From Liopterus haemorrhoidalis (taxonomy: Eukaryota > Arthropoda > Insecta > Coleoptera > Dytiscidae), in assembly GCA_963971575.1 (NCBI GenBank), contig OZ020616.1:6840924-6904923 (forward strand): a DNA stretch of 64,000 bases. The letters are read 5' to 3'. A program made the position numbers and the translations under genes. This document shows, one piece after another, positions 1 through 10,615 of this stretch (within the stretch, counting starts at the first letter, position 1; each line of letters begins with the position of its first letter). The notes under the pieces were generated by a model. That model was not told the DNA's origin, ran no database searches, and was given only the letters and a program-made list of their open reading frames with translations.

Positions 1-141
1 TCGTTTTTTTTTGCTTTTCACTTGGATTTGGGAGGTGAAGTCCCTTTTTCTCTTTGAACGCCTTGAGGGCCCGTAAATCATAGGTTAGGGGCCCGAAAAT
101 CAAAAATGTCTTGGGCCCGGCGAAGGCTTGATCCTCCACTG
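1..141. mobile_element. Right end of a DNA-transposon remnant
   Basis: GC-richer than the DNA after it, with repeated GGGCCCG blocks, stopping at a CACTG end near 141. Reverse-complemented, this starts CAGTGGAGGATCAAG, in the style of a hAT terminus. The left end lies outside the window, so neither a terminal inverted repeat nor a target duplication can be checked. Confidence 0.3.
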
Positions 142-710
142 GCTCGGCCACTCTATTGGCCGTATAAAGATTCGATGACAGAATAAATTTGAGAACCACT
201 ACACTAAAATTTTCCCCATGCAATAATTATTTTGTAAAAATATTATGTTCCGACCCTGAATATAAAGTGTAAGTATGCAACCATAGTTTAGTTTTTATAA
301 AATCTCTTTCATAAACTGAAAAGTCTTTAAATCAAAGCATGATCCAAATAGAAAAATTCAAACAAGTTGGCTTCAGTCCAAATTATTATTTTCATTTCTT
401 ATTTTTGAATAGTGGTACATAAAAATGCATTAGCTACTGTCACTGGATATGACAAGTATGCACTGATTTTACAGTTAATTTACATTTATTTATTATAATA
501 TAGAATTATATTCCAAAAAGACACTAAAACTGGTGTCATGGACCCTGTAATTTATTCACACTTTAATATTATAGTACATAATAAAATAATTTGAAGATTT
601 TTAATATGGAACTAGTTAATATTGCCACGAAAGCCGGGCTTTGCGGGGATATTTTGGCGCCTGGAACAGTCACATCATATATTCAGTGCCTATGAAATTT
701 AATGAATTGG
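142..710. other. AT-rich spacer, nothing recognised
   Basis: No reading frame, repeat end or RNA-like fold was recognised in this AT-rich stretch. Confidence 0.5.
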
Positions 711-850
711 CTACCGACGTTTTGTAGTGTTAACACAGGTGATCTGCGTTGCTGGAGTTCGAATCCAGTCAAAGCATGGAACTTTCAAAAGTAAGAACAG
801 TCCTGGCTAATTGCGGAAGGAGCAACAACTATTGATATAAAAAAAGAAAA
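711..850 (+). repeat. tRNA-derived SINE, copy 1
   Basis: A degenerate tRNA-like head has an A-box-like stretch near 724-735 and a B box (GAGTTCGAATCC) near 755-766. The body contains GTCCTGGCTAATTGC at about 800-814 and ends in an A-rich tail. The head, GCATGGAA junction and GTCCTGGCTAATTGC block recur in reverse at 4203-4352, so the two are one family. SINEs are non-coding retroelements transcribed by RNA polymerase III and mobilised by LINE machinery. Confidence 0.75.
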
Positions 851-1208
851 TGAAGAAAGAGCTGGCGAGTAAAACAAAAAGAAATGCAATAGAGCTAGCG
901 ACCAAAGTTTACCCAAAGAATGGAATAGTTGCATGAAATTTTCTGGAACAAACAGGAAGTGCAGGATATCAAGGATAACTTTGATTTGTATCCTCTATTA
1001 CGACTTGAAAGTTAGGTATTTTTATTTAAACACTTCCGATTTAAGTCTGTGAACGCTTAAAATAAATGAACGTATTAATCACCATATTACTTCTAAACTT
1101 ATACTTATATACACTATACTTATATTGAAAATATGGTCATGTAACCGCGAACATCATTGTTATCAAGATCACTGGTCGTGCTTATCATCAATGATGATGA
1201 TAAAAAAA
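851..1208. other. AT-rich spacer, nothing recognised
   Basis: No coding or repeat structure recognised apart from AT-rich sequence and short GATGAT runs at its right edge. Confidence 0.45.
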
Positions 1209-2185
1209 TTGATGTGAAGTGTAAATTTTCACACATTGCAGGGTTTGGCAGGTATTTAGTAACTGAATGATGATTATTTGGGATGCCAAAATAAATTTTA
1301 TGTCAAAATATTTTTTTATGAATTTTAATTCGAATGCCTAATACCATTATTTAAGTTTCTAAATATGTGCAGTATTTTTTTTATATAGCAAGGTTCATTA
1401 AGATTTTGAAAATTGCGCCTATGGCTTCCATTGGTTGCTTAAATCATAAGCCCCGCCCTCTGATTTCGTCAAACATAGAATTAAATTATAATTTCAACAC
1501 TTCCCACTGGTTACTAAATTTACGCTTTTAAAAATTAAATGCAACATTTACCAAAATATAACTAGAATTTTATCAAAATAATTTAAACAAAATAAAAATG
1601 CAAAAAAAAAAACAGAAAAAATAAAATTAACAGGATTCGAAACCTAGTTTGCAAATTAAGTTACATTATTAAGCGCACGACAAAACCAACTACGCCACTA
1701 GAGCTACTAATCTGGTGTGTTACATAGCGAATTAAATATTTAATATTGAAGTTAAAAACACAAAAAATGCGTTTGTTTCCGAAAACATAATCTGATCAAA
1801 AATTCCTGTTGTACTATTCCGGTTCACAACAATGTACATAACTTAGAATTTTTTCAGATTTTCAGTTTAATCCATCTGGGCTACAAGGTGTGGGACAAAA
1901 TTTTTTTTGCACAATTTTGCCAAAAATCATATCAAAATAATTTATTTTGCAAAAATAAAATTTTGATCGTTAATCCACGTACTAAGGACTTTCATTTGAT
2001 ACCCTACTCAGAATTTTAAAAAAATATATTTTTTTTTCGATGAGCACATATTTGTTTACATTTTTAGGGAGATATGTTTTTTAGATGTTTTAGTATTTTT
2101 CCTATGTGCGGGTCAAAGATTTGTATAAGAATGCCAAATTTCAACTCTCTAGGTTATGCCGTTTTGCTACAATTTTTACCGAACC

Positions 2186-2216
<31 letters not shown>

Positions 2217-2269
2217 GACAAAATGACGGTATAAGGGTTTTTTGGTCATACCTACAAAACCCTAAAAAA
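1209..2269 (+). repeat. Dispersed repeat 'TTTGCAGGTAT', left arm of a 2.1-kb palindrome
   Basis: Begins TTGATGTGAAGTGT, then AGGGTTTGGCAGGTAT, and ends ATACCTACAAAACCCT, so its two ends are short inverted repeats of each other. It holds an antisense tRNA-like cassette (1630-1704), conserved blocks such as GATCGTTAATCCACGTACTA and AAATTTCAACTCTCTAGG, and a (CAGA)n tract at about 2185-2216. The same order of blocks reappears inverted at 2326-3281, and partly at 40370-43750 and 61512-61841. No protein is encoded. Confidence 0.8.
1630..1704 (-). promoter_or_regulatory. tRNA-like pol III promoter cassette in the left arm
   Basis: Read on the minus strand, an A-box-like TGGCGTAGTTGGTT and a B-box-like GGTTTCGAATCC lie about 45 bases apart inside the dispersed repeat. 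It looks like a degenerate tRNA head rather than a functional tRNA gene. The equivalent place in other copies holds a different tRNA-like sequence. Confidence 0.5.
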
Positions 2270-2325
2270 TGCAACAGAATGCTGGATGTCTAGAATAATA
2301 TTGGGTTGTTACACAAGTCCGTTCG

Positions 2326-2378
2326 TTTTTTAGGGTTTTGTAGGTATGACCAAAAAACCCTTATACCGTCATTTTGTC

Positions 2379-2428
<50 letters not shown>

Positions 2429-3281
2429 TCGGTTAAAATTGTAGCCAAACGGCTAAACCTAGAGAGTTGAAATTTGGCATGTTTATACAACTCTTTGACC
2501 CGCACATAGGAAAAATACTAAAACATCTAAAAAACATACCCCCCTAAAAATATAAACAAATATGTGCTCATCGAAAACAAAAATATTTTTTTTTTAATTC
2601 TGAGTAGGGTATCAAATGAAAGCCCTTAGTACGTGGATTAACGATCAAATTTTTATTTTTGCAAAATAAATTATTTTGATGCGATTTTTGCCAAAATTGT
2701 GCAAAAAAAATTTTGTCCCACACCCTGTAGCCCAGATGGTTTAAACTAAAAATCTAAAAAAATTCCAAGTAATGTATATTGGTGTGAACCGAAATAGTAC
2801 AACAGGAATTTTTGATCAGATTATGTTTTCGGAAAATAACGCATTTTTTGTGGTTTTTGGTTCACAAAGTACAAAAGTTATACCAATGTAAGACACTGAT
2901 AAGCTAAGCGTCCGATGGCGCAACGCGTTAGTGCGCTGGTGTCGGAAGCTAAAATTCTCTGGAAAACGAAGGGTTTCGAGTTCGAGTACGGACGGAGTGA
3001 GTTTTATTTTTCTGTTTTTTTTTTGCATTTTTATTATGTTGAAATTATTTTGTCAAAATTCTAGTTATATTTTGACAAATGTTGTATTTAATTTTTAAGA
3101 GCGTAAATTTAATAACCAGTCTTATTATATGATTAACAGACGATAAATTATTTTAAAAATATCGTTCATTTTGCCGTGATTACTATAAAGTAAAATTTGT
3201 CCTACACACTCAGCATACCGCCTTCACTTATTATATACCTGCGAAACCCTGAAATGTGTGAATATTCACACTTCACATCAA
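2326..3281 (-). repeat. Dispersed repeat 'TTTGCAGGTAT', right arm of a 2.1-kb palindrome
   Basis: Reverse-complement copy of 1209-2269: it opens with TAGGGTTTTGTAGGTATGAC, carries a (CTGT)n tract at about 2381-2428, then the shared blocks in reverse, and ends with CACTTCACATCAA at 3281. About 56 bases of unrelated DNA separate the arms. The arms are clearly homologous but have diverged by substitutions and small indels, so this is probably two separate tail-to-tail insertions or an old inversion. Confidence 0.8.
2904..2997 (+). promoter_or_regulatory. tRNA-like pol III promoter cassette in the right arm
   Basis: An A-box-like GATGGCGCAACGCGTTAGTG (about 2913-2932) and a B-box-like GAGTTCGAGTAC (about 2979-2990) lie antisense to the host repeat. 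The sequence differs from the cassette in the left arm although the flanks match. Confidence 0.55.
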
Positions 3282-3290
3282 TTTTTTTTT

Positions 3291-3550
3291 TCACCTTTTA
3301 TTCAATAAAATATTCATTCTAAATAAACTTTTATTATCAAATGTATTGTTATTATTTTCTATCACTTTGGACAAACGCTCAGGCAATTTCATAATGCCAT
3401 CACTCCAGAAGCTTTCATCTTTGATCTCGAAAAATCTGTAGAGATGAATTTTGATATCTTCCAAAGATGCGAAATTTTTTCCGTTAAGGGAATTTTGAAG
3501 AGAGCGAAGCAAATGGTAGTCGTCTACCATTTGTTCTGCTTTCAATAAAA
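3291..3550 (-). pseudogene. Mos1-like mariner transposase, C-terminal fragment
   Basis: The translation carries DDYHLLRSLQNSLNGKNF followed about 30 residues later by FWSDGIMKLPERLSKVIE. These match the end of DD34D mariner transposases (the DYHLFRS and DGI..LPERW..V motifs after the third catalytic aspartate). Mariner transposase cuts and pastes its element at TA dinucleotides. Only about 85 of the usual 345 residues are present and no terminal repeats were found, so this is dead. It abuts the right end of the palindrome, suggesting one insertion truncated the other. Confidence 0.75.
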
Positions 3551-4044
3551 AAATCATTTAAAAAAAATCATTTAAAAAAAATCTATTTGACAAAAAAAAA
3601 ACGATATTTTTTTGAAAAACTAATATGATCATCTGGTTCCCATCAATATACATTATTAATTTTTTTTCAGTTTGTTTAACCCCTCAATCTCTCTAGAAAA
3701 TAGGGTGCAGGACAATATTATTTTGACATATTTTTGGCAAAAAACTCATATAAAAAATAATAATAATGTGCTTATTTATCCACGATTTAAGAGGTTCCAT
3801 TTGATATCCCATTCACAATTTTTAAAAGTATTTATTTTGTCAATAAATTCATATTTGTTTATATTTAGCTAACGATGTGTTCTTTTAATTCTCCATATGT
3901 TATCACCGTGCTGTAGTATGCAAAGTCTTGCTCGGCGTATCCATGATTCAGCGTATACTGCAAAGCCCATGCCTTGTCGAATTTCCGCCGCGGTTACGGA
4001 GATTCTCCAGGTCCATAATTTCGGTGGTGTATATCATGCTGACC
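3551..4044. repeat. Degenerate relative of the dispersed repeat
   Basis: From about 3595 to 3870 the sequence keeps worn versions of the family blocks (GGTTCCCATCAATATACATT, TTTATCCACGATTTAAGAGG, CATTTGATATCCCATTCA) and resembles 22100-22520 more than the palindrome arms. No gene is seen; 3870-4044 shows nothing further. Confidence 0.5.
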
Positions 4045-4178
4045 TCAGCAGCGCAGTGGTAGCGACCATGCTTCTCGTGCTAAAGGTCCCGGGTTCGAAT
4101 CCCGGCCAGAGCATGGTAATTTGTATTTGTCCTTTTCACCTCATCCTCATTTAAAATAATAAAAAGTAAATAAAAAAA
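4045..4178 (+). repeat. tRNA-derived SINE or tRNA pseudogene
   Basis: The A-box-like AGCGCAGTGGTAGCG (4050-4064) and a perfect B box, GGGTTCGAATCCCG (about 4091-4104), form a tRNA-like body of about 70 nt followed by a T-rich/A-rich tail. No convincing acceptor stem pairs, so I do not call a functional tRNA. Confidence 0.6.
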
Positions 4179-4202
4179 AAACATCATATAAATATATATT
4201 AT

Positions 4203-4352
4203 TTTTTTTATTTTATTTTAATGGCTTTTGCTTCTGTGGCAATTAGCCAGGACAATTTTTATTTGAGAAAAATTCCATGCCTGAACGGGATTCGAACCCG
4301 AGACCTTCGCAACGCAGTGCACATGTGTTACCACTACGCTACGCCGGTCGGC
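4203..4352 (-). repeat. tRNA-derived SINE, copy 2
   Basis: On the minus strand, the A-box region GCGTAGCGTAGTGGTAACA and B box CTCGGGTTCGAATCCCG are followed by GGCATGGAA, GTCCTGGCTAATTGC and an A-rich tail. It is the better-preserved partner of the SINE at 711-850. Confidence 0.8.
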
Positions 4353-4540
4353 ATATCATAAATATATCACCGCTCTCAAGTCGGATTAGATCACCGTGAG
4401 AGTAGACCTGAAACTTCACTCTTCGGAGTGCAAGGCTCGTGTCCATAACCCGGAGTGAACATAAAAGTAGCAGTACGGTAGTGAAAACTACGGCTCGTTG
4501 AGACTACTGTGGGACGTTTATGGGCTGAAGATGATGATGA

Positions 4541-4662
4541 TACCATGGTCTTCAAATGCCCCCAAAATAAAAGTCTAATGGTGTTAAGTCTGGTGACTGG
4601 GGAGGCCAAGGAACCGGACCGCCCCGACGAATCGTTTTTCTAACATTAAGTTATCGCTTCCC
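4541..4662 (-). pseudogene. Mariner-type transposase, catalytic-tip fragment
   Basis: The short reading WPPQSPDLTPLDFYF matches the region of the third catalytic aspartate in DD41D-type mariner transposases. It breaks into another frame upstream and a stop downstream. Only about 40 residues are left and no terminal repeats are visible. Confidence 0.6.
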
Positions 4663-4695
4663 TATAAAAATTTAAAAAAATTATTCTCTTTTAAT

Positions 4696-6013
4696 CAGAG
4701 AGTCGAACCGGAAACGAACCGAAAACCGAAAACCGAAATTAACCGGAATTTTTAACAGAACCGGAATCGTAACCGGAACGTAAAATTGCTAAATTTAAAA
4801 ACCGAAACCGAAACCGGAACGAAACAAAAATAACGGTTAATTTCGGTTAGAACGAAAAAAAAAATAACGGTTTATTTCGGTTCAATTTATTTTATTATTT
4901 TTTTATAAAATTAATTCATTAACCGCTTTCTTTGATTCTCCCTGATGAAATGTAATGCTTCTTTCGTAAGCGTAAGAGTAACCCCTACTCCTTCATTTGA
5001 CACTGCCTACCAGTGTTGCCACTTGTTTGTGATAAATTTATGGTGCAGCATTGCCTGAATTATTTTTATTATTAGATTACCTCAAAAATTATATTTCTTC
5101 GATAGTAATGGTCATTACGGTAATAAAAAAGCTATATTTATCAGAATATCTGAATTTTTTTTCAGAATTTACTAAAAACTAAGACCTGATAATTATGTGA
5201 CAACTGGTAACACTACGCATTTCATATATTCAGAGCCGGCACTGCCGGGCATGCGGGCGCCACTGGGTAGGGGGCGCTAAATGATCAAATGAATACAAAA
5301 GTAAGGCAGTGAAATGTAATTTTAAAAGTGAGTACTTTTCTTTTTTTAGGTCTTCACTTGAAATTTAAAAGTGAGGACCTTTTGTTTTTTAGATCTTCAC
5401 TTGAAAATTAGAAGGGAAGATCTCGAAAAAAGCTACTTGCGCCCTTAGGGGCGCTCAAGTAAATCTTGCTTGCGGGCGCCGCAGACCCTTGCGCCGGCTC
5501 TGCATATATTTATGTTGTATAGATGTAGATTATAAGTAACATTCCTGTATTGTGTCCAATGAAAGGTTAGTAAAGAATTATATTTGTATTAAGTATTTAC
5601 TACCTAATTGTGCCCGATTATCAACGATTATCAGAAATAAATGAATAAACAAAATTAAAAGAAAAAACAATTTAATGGCTCATACACCCAACACCACTGA
5701 TGGAAGTTTACGTGTGAACATTAATTGTTCAAATATACATGTAAAATCGGCGTAAATTGTCAATTGTAAAGTCAATTTGTTAACAATTTCTGTTTTCTCC
5801 CTTATAATATTACGATTCTACGAACTGTTATTTTTTATTTTTACAAGAGAAAGTTCACATTGTTTATTAAAATTTAACTTGTTATTTGAACCGGAACCGA
5901 ACCGGAACTGAACCGAAATTTTTCGACGAACCGAAACCGAAACCGGAACGAAAAACGTTTACTTGGAACGTAACCGAAAACCGAAACGAAATAAATTTCG
6001 GTTCGACTCTCTG
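4696..6013. mobile_element. Non-autonomous hAT element with 8-bp target duplication
   Basis: Starts CAGAGAGTCGAACCG and ends with its exact reverse complement. Identical CTTTTAAT copies flank it (4688-4695 and 6014-6021), the 8-bp duplication typical of hAT transposition. Both subterminal zones are packed with AACCGAAA-type short repeats, the kind hAT transposases bind. No transposase coding is left. A second hAT element sits inside at 5231-5502. Confidence 0.93.
5231..5502. mobile_element. hAT MITE nested in the larger hAT element
   Basis: Starts CAGAGCCGGCACTGCC and ends GCGCCGGCTCTG, with perfect CATATATT duplications at 5223-5230 and 5503-5510. The inside is non-coding, with repeated TTCACTTGAAA(A/T)TT and GGGCGC blocks. 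It inserted after the element at 4696-6013. Confidence 0.93.
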
Positions 6014-6109
6014 CTTTTAATATAAAACTTTTACTGGTAGGTTGTAAGTTTTTTCGCCGTCTTTTGACCTGTAGTATCACTCATAAAAAAATAAATAAGA
6101 AGACCGTAA

Positions 6110-6265
6110 ACACCCGTATGTGGGTCAAAGAGTTGTACAGGCATGCCAAATTTCAACTTTCCATGTTCAATTGTTTGGCTACAGTTTCTACCGTACAGAC
6201 ACAAAGACAAACATATGAGCAACGTTATAAGGGTTTTTATGGTCATACCTACAAAACTCTAAAAA
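6110..6265 (+). repeat. Dispersed-repeat 3' fragment
   Basis: Keeps the terminal third of the family: GTGGGTCAAAGAGTTGTA, CATGCCAAATTTCAACT, a broken CAGACA tract, TTATAAGGGTTTTTATGGTC and ATACCTACAAAACTCTAAAA. Confidence 0.7.
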
Positions 6266-6311
6266 TCAAACATTTCATTCACTATTTTCTATTCACTGGA
6301 AAGGATAACTA

Positions 6312-6717
6312 CAGTCTGTTCCAAACGGTTAAGCGGAACTAGATTTTGCAATCTAGTTACTTTCATCGTTTAAATCGTGCCTTTCGGCCGTTTTGTTTAA
6401 GCTTTGTAAATCATACTTACAATAAACATCTTTTGGTTAAGGTTAATATCATTTTAAAATGTCATTTTCTTCATATTTTGATTTTTTGTGTCATTCTTAA
6501 TACAAATTTCCCATTTATTTATTTTTTTGTCATTAAATTATCTAAAAAAATATTTAATTTTGACATATGTCATTCGTTTCCATGGTTTCATTGTTGGAAT
6601 TTTAAATTTTGACATCCCAACTTGAAAAATGAAATAACCAAAGCAAGGTCCCTTCTCGTGACAACCTAAAAGAACTAAATTCCCATTTAGTTCCGCTTAA
6701 CCGTTTGGAACAGACTG
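6312..6717. mobile_element. TA-flanked MITE with perfect 30-bp inverted ends
   Basis: The first and last 30 bases are exact reverse complements (CAGTCTGTTCCAAACGGTTA and onward), and TA lies outside each end, as for Tc1/mariner-mobilised MITEs. The interior is AT-rich and non-coding. Relatives lie at 17163 (one end only) and 60049-60511. Confidence 0.88.
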
Positions 6718-7466
6718 TATACATTTATCTAGAATCCTGAAAGCTTCACCTTGACCTTGGCTAGACTCTTAAATAGGCCGCGCAAAATAAAGTTTTTTTT
6801 AAATGACACACAAGCCAACCAATTATAGGTTAAACTATCTTTTTGCAAATACTATCTAAAAGTTTTCTAATATTCCAGCCAAACTTTATCCTAGAAAAGC
6901 TCATATTATCCTTATAAAATAATCTTAAACCATCTGCAAAGTGTTGCTCAGTTCTCCTTCTTTACTCCTATCTTCTTATGCTTCCATTCGTGTCTTAGTA
7001 TTGATTTTTATCCTAAGAACCGCAACTACTAGCTATCCTGTGAATTTAGGCCGCATTCCGGTGGTGTAAAGGAATGGAGGATGTGTGCGGATTGGTTAGT
7101 AACGCCGGGCGTGGACTGTTTCAAGATATAATCCCACAGAACTGGAAGCATTTTTCATAATTTCCTTTTCACATCCAAGATCTGGGAAGTGTTAGGATTT
7201 CTTATAAATGCTTACAGGATTATTTTAAAAAGGAAATATCTGAATTAATACAGAGTTACGAGATATTAGAAATTTAGTTCATATAAATTTAGAAGTTATC
7301 ATTTAAAAGAAAAATATTGAAACTTTTTCTTTGTTAGACAAAAACTTTGAAAGGTTTTGGCTCCAATAGAAATAAAATAAACAAGTTTTGATTAAAAAAA
7401 AAAACACTTTTGATAGGTCTTGCCAAGTACCTTGTATACCAATACTTGTTAGATCATCGGTTAGCT
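6718..7466. other. Spacer, nothing recognised
   Basis: No reading frame or repeat end was recognised. A slightly GC-richer patch lies at about 7040-7130. Confidence 0.4.
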
Positions 7467-7599
7467 CAGTGTTTCCCAAACTTTTTCGATTCCCGGTGCC
7501 CTTAATGTATTATAATTTTTCCGCAACGCCCCATGTCAAAAAATTGGTCTAACTAACGCAATTGGAAGGTTTTCGCGGCACACAGTTTGGAAATCGTTG
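7467..7599. mobile_element. Short hAT MITE
   Basis: Starts CAGTGTTTCCCAAACT and ends GTTTGGAAATCGTTG, imperfect inverted repeats. The 8-bp duplication GGTTAGCT is perfect (7459-7466 and 7600-7607). It lies directly beside the LINE that starts at 7608. Confidence 0.88.
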
Positions 7600-7607
7600 G
7601 GTTAGCT

Positions 7608-9190
7608 CTTCATCTCTTACTAGGTCTTTCCACTGGTCGACGGGTATTTGATCTTCCTTCCCATATCTTCCTAACTATTCTGTCCTCCCTCATCCTCATA
7701 ACGTGTCCTATCTACTGTAATCGTCTGTCTCTGAATTCTTGTGTTTTACTTGGCCTTGAGTACAGTTTTCGAATATCTTTGTTCTTACCGATTCTCCTTT
7801 CACCAATAATTTGAATAGGACCAAAGATTCTGCGTAATATTTTATTTTCGAAAACTATGTGATGTTGTCGATCTCGCTTTGTTAAGGTCCATGTGGAGCC
7901 ATATATAAGTATCTTGGTGTTCCTAGAAAAGAATTTCGTTTTGAAGAAGGGACCAAGAGCAAAATACAATGTATTAGTAGCTTTAATTCTATTCGTTATT
8001 TCCTGCTGTATCATATTCACCTGATTTATTATGGTGCCCAGGTATTTGAAAGTAGAAACTCTCTCAAGTCTTTAATTTTTAAGTCAGTCCTGTTCTCTTG
8101 ACTGCGTCTACTAACAATAAGATACCTGGTTTTTTCATTACTGATGACTTTGAGTCTACTTTACGAGCTTCGACATTAACCCCTCAAGCGGTTTCGACGT
8201 ACACGGGTACGTCAAGACTATTTTATGCACCAAACGGTTTCGACGTACACGGATACGTCAAGACTATTCTATGCCCCAAACGTACACGTATTTCGACGTA
8301 CACGGGCATGACTATACAGGTAAGCAAATTTGCGAATTTCAACCAATGACCATCGGATAGATTATTAGTTGCAGTTAGCATTCGAAGAGCGATTACGTTT
8401 ATGTATATGATTTCTGCTTTATTTAGTTATATTGTTTTATATGTATGCAAGTTTAAATTGTGAGTAAAATAAATTTATTTTTTATACAAATTAGATTAAT
8501 TTGTTAGTGTTTTTATTCATAATAAGTAATAGAACTGTTATTACTATTAGTGAATAGTTTTTAAAAATTGCAAAAACCCATCAAAAGCAACAATCTAAAT
8601 AATGACATCTAAATCTGGACCATCAAGAAGTCAGTTTTTTCCGACTTCCGACAGCAGCGACGAAGAAAGCTTTTCTCAGTTATCATCTTTAGAAGACAGT
8701 GACGAAAATAGCGATTTTTTATAAATAGCAAGAGAAAGATGACAGAAAAGAAAGTGGAAATGAAGAGGGCGATATAGAAGAGTCAGAAGATAGGCAAATT
8801 TGCGATTGGATATCTGTGGACTTTTCATACAAAATATAAGAAAGGAGTCAACGTACTGGTGTCCGGATTGCGAAGTGGGGCTATGTTTCGAACCCCGCTT
8901 CACAATTTTCCATACAGAAATTAATGTATTATTGTGGGTTTTTGTATTTTCAATTTAAATTCACAACTAAAAATAAATAGCTTTTTTAGCAATAGCTTTT
9001 CCATTTTTAATTCTCCGCTTGAGGGGTTAATAAGTTAAGTAAGGTATATTACGTCTTCAACCTTTTTGAAATAATAACCAGGTCATCTGCATATCCTTAA
9101 ATCTTGTGGTACCCATTGAGCTGTAGACCATGGTGGTTGGTATCTTGGACTTTTCGTAACACCATTTCTACCACGAGGTTAAACAACAAG
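7608..9190 (-). pseudogene. Non-LTR retrotransposon reverse transcriptase, split by a piggyBac insertion
   Basis: Read on the minus strand, the upstream part (9031-9190) gives a GYADDLVIIS-like catalytic box (YADD binds the metal ions of the polymerase). The downstream part (7608-8175) gives FKYLGTIINQ, EITNRIKATNTLYFAL, LTKRD and ILRRIFGPIQ, the thumb and C-terminal motifs of LINE reverse transcriptases. The reading changes frame and contains stops. The piggyBac-like element at 8180-9026 separates the two parts. Both the 5' end and the rest of ORF2 are missing. A fragment of the same LINE type lies at 38815-38945. Confidence 0.75.
8180..9026 (+). mobile_element. Internally deleted piggyBac-like element
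   Basis: Flanked by TTAA on both sides (8176-8179, 9027-9030), with perfect 12-bp inverted ends CCCCTCAAGCGG. Subterminal repeats of CGGTTTCGACGTACACGG and GTACGTCAAGACTAT fill 8190-8307. An acidic reading from the ATG at 8602 (SDSSDEESFSQLSSLEDSDE) resembles piggyBac transposase N-termini. A reading near 8854 (YWCPDCEVGLCF) resembles the C-terminal cysteine finger. The DDD catalytic core between them is gone, so mobility would need a helper. Confidence 0.85.
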
Positions 9191-9353
9191 GATATTTATC
9201 AATTTTGTTTTTATTAATTTAAGGAATTCTTAGATATGAAAAAAGACAGAAAAAATCGCTGGTATTGTTTAAGTTAAATTTTTGCAAATTATTTATATTT
9301 AGTTTTAAAAATTAAACGAAAGATCTTAGTAGTCAATTTTTATATGATTATAA

Positions 9354-10615
9354 AGGGTCTTTCAATAAGAACGCTCGATTTTAAAATGTAAATAAAACAA
9401 GTTGTGTGTGAGATATCCACTCAATTTTTTTTCATTTGAAAGTATATTTTATGGCATTAAGTGTGGAATATAACGTCGTTCAAATGTCCGCCGCGGCTTT
9501 GCTTGATCCAATTTTCAATGACTTTGTCGCACAAATCTGGCTGAATTTGCTGGATGGCATTTGTTATGTTTACTTTGAGGGCGTTAATTGTTTGCGGTTT
9601 ATTCGCATAGACCTGCGATTGAAGATAGCCCCAAACGAAGAAGTCTAAAGGCGTTAAATCACACAATCTCGGTGGCCAGTTCACGTCGCCGCCGCGCGAC
9701 ATAACCATGCCCTCAAATCGCTCGTGCAGAATGTCCATCGTGGCATGTGCTGTGTGGCACGTAGCGCCGTCCTGTTGGAACCACATGTTATTGGTATTCA
9801 TATCATCCAGATTAGGCCACAAGAAATTGCTTATCATCGATTTGTAGCGCTGACCGTTGACGGTTATGGCAATACCAGTTTCGTTTTGGAAGAAGTACGG
9901 ACCGATGATTCCGCCAGACCGAAATCCGCACCAAATAGTGACTTTCTCGGGATGCATTTAGTGCTGGTGTATCTCGTGTGTATTGGTATCGCCGCATATT
10001 CGACAATTTTGCTTGTTCACATATCCATTCATCCAAAAATGGGCCTCGTCGCTAAAAATGATTTTTTTGTAGAAATTTGGGTCAACTTCCAACTGCTCCA
10101 GAGCCCAATCAGCGAATACACCGCGTTGTCTATGGTCGTTTACCTTAAATTCCTGGTTTAATTGGATTTTATACTTGTGCAGACTCAAGTCCCGATGCAA
10201 AATTCGCCAAGTTGACGTCATAGAAAGGTCAAGTTCTTGTGAACGACGAGAAATTGACTGTCTTGGATTTTCCCGTACACTCTCAAGCACAATAGCGATG
10301 GTTTCAGCAGATTTTGCGTTTCGTTGACTTACTGGTGTTGACTGATTACTTACCGAACCGGTTGACTCAAATTTGGCCACCAAACATTGAATAGTCAACT
10401 CGGCAGAACGGTTGTGGCGAGAATAAAAATCACGTATTGCGCGGAACGTTTCTCGAACGGAGCAGTGACTTTGATAATAAAATTTGATGATTTGCACACG
10501 TTGTTCAATGCTGTAATTGTCCATGGTGATTTGCCGTACACTACTAAACAATTGACAACAAATTTGACAGATGTCAAATTTGAACAAATGTCGAGCGTCC
10601 CTATTGAAAGACCCT
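9354..10615 (-). mobile_element. DD41D (rosa-like) mariner, nearly full length
   Basis: The ends AGGGTCTTTCAATAAGAACG and, reversed, AGGGTCTTTCAATAGGGACG pair over about 25 bases with three mismatches. The 1.26-kb length is normal for mariner. The flanks do not show a clean TA on the left. It carries the transposase pseudogene at 9457-10524. Confidence 0.85.
9457..10524 (-). pseudogene. DD41D mariner transposase with a single in-frame stop
   Basis: A single reading frame of about 355 codons runs from MDNYSIEQRV to the 3' end with one TAA, near 9958-9960, between the EIHQ and MHPEKV motifs. An N-terminal helix-turn-helix region (residues about 5-110) is followed by catalytic aspartates in IFSDEAHF and QQDGATCHTA. 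The third is in CDLTPLDFF, 41 residues after the second, which defines the DD41D group. Apart from the stop it is full length. A run of 21 residues in frame upstream of this ATG has no family-like features, so I start at MDNYS. It is among the least decayed transposases in the window. Confidence 0.88.

Noticed and set aside
2290..2505. Open readings with QTDRQTDR-type repeats (also at 49674-50034 and 58564-58884)
   Set aside because: They are translations of (CTGT)n/(CAGA)n microsatellites inside dispersed repeats; the repeats open the frames on either strand.
4045..4114. Functional tRNA gene
   Set aside because: A and B boxes are good but no acceptor stem or clean anticodon arm forms, and a SINE-like tail follows.
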